The notes under the pieces: generated by a model
Seen by the model: only the letters and a program-made list of their open reading frames with translations
Told to the model about the DNA's origin: nothing
Databases searched by the model: none
Assembly: GCF_003391055.1 (NCBI RefSeq)
Contig: NZ_QUAJ01000023.1
Span: 1 to 51,684, forward strand
DNA length: 51,684 bases
Reading direction: 5' to 3'
From: Psychrilyobacter piezotolerans
GTDB taxonomy: Bacteria > Fusobacteriota > Fusobacteriia > Fusobacteriales > Fusobacteriaceae
Translations under genes and position numbers: made by a program
Shown: positions 51,573 to 51,684 of the stretch, in pieces
Layout of the letters: each line of letters starts with the position of its first letter
Position numbering within the stretch: position 1 is the stretch's first letter

Positions 51573-51684
51573 AGTCAAGTAAAAATAATTGATTTTTTTT
51601 AAAGTCAAGTTTAAAAAAAATGGCATTACAAAAAAAGGTGCTAAGATTTTAAATTTTTTAAAAGTTAACTGCAGATGAATTTTT

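Noticed and set aside
1-51684. CRISPR arrays, tRNA, rRNA or intact transposase genes
   Set aside because: No regularly spaced repeats, cloverleaf-like or rRNA-like sequence or transposase domains were recognised on either strand by eye.

Overview
The window looks like a chromosomal segment of a low-GC, strictly anaerobic, amino-acid-fermenting bacterium. The gene set is the methylaspartate route of glutamate fermentation, a UGA-decoding selenoprotein of the glycine/sarcosine/betaine reductase family, rubrerythrin, many flavodoxin/ferredoxin proteins, and very AT-rich spacers with AGGAGG ribosome binding sites. Together these suggest Fusobacteriota (the Psychrilyobacter/Ilyobacter/Propionigenium group). 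This is an inference from gene content; no 16S or marker phylogeny is possible here. No rRNA, tRNA, CRISPR array or intact transposase was seen.

Layout. (1) 1-3.9 kb: a 5'-damaged GGDEF/HD-GYP cyclic-di-GMP gene, cspA, a radical SAM gene, a DUF3870 gene behind an attenuator-like leader, and glutamate racemase 1. (2) 4.0-7.6 kb, minus strand: a four-gene redox operon (MarR regulator, flavodoxin-ferredoxin, old-yellow-enzyme flavoprotein, FAD/NAD reductase) read from a consensus promoter overlapped by a MarR-type operator. (3) 7.6-14.8 kb: a VanZ gene remnant, a MATE pump, then a GntR regulator, grdX, the pyruvoyl-type B-subunit gene, the selenoprotein B-subunit gene (UGA = Sec at residue 351) and a YkvI-like transporter. 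(4) 14.8-19 kb: rubrerythrin, a GyrI-like protein and a copper P-type ATPase with three metal-binding domains. (5) 19-24.4 kb: pabA, pabB and pabC for p-aminobenzoate, then a Prc-type protease. (6) 24.5-30.7 kb: a POT peptide transporter, cysK, a WYL-type regulator, an orphan, a flavodoxin, and a short protein that looks like chorismate synthase stripped of its catalytic loops.

(7) 31.0-41.0 kb is the metabolic core: glutamate mutase (glmS, glmL, glmE), Na+/glutamate symporter, a second glutamate racemase, methylaspartate ammonia-lyase, and citD-citE-citF, which in this context probably form citramalate lyase. Together they take L- (and, through the racemase, D-) glutamate to methylaspartate, mesaconate, citramalate, acetate and pyruvate; mesaconate hydratase is not in the window. 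(8) 41.2-44.8 kb, minus strand: DEAD-box helicase, ZIP metal transporter, radical SAM protein. (9) 45.3-51.6 kb: a HEPN-like protein, two GNAT acetyltransferases, a methyltransferase, three tandem CPBP membrane proteases and a truncated S66 carboxypeptidase. These families often serve in self-immunity, and the region carries clear signs of duplication and decay.

A family of short intergenic repeats (about 87-167 bp, four copies at 39-45 kb) sits between operon genes and next to the HEPN-like gene. I do not see one decisive new multi-gene system. The best candidates for something undescribed are the catalytically stripped chorismate-synthase-like protein (29995-30675), the repeat family, the HEPN-like gene and the CPBP/GNAT/S66 cluster.
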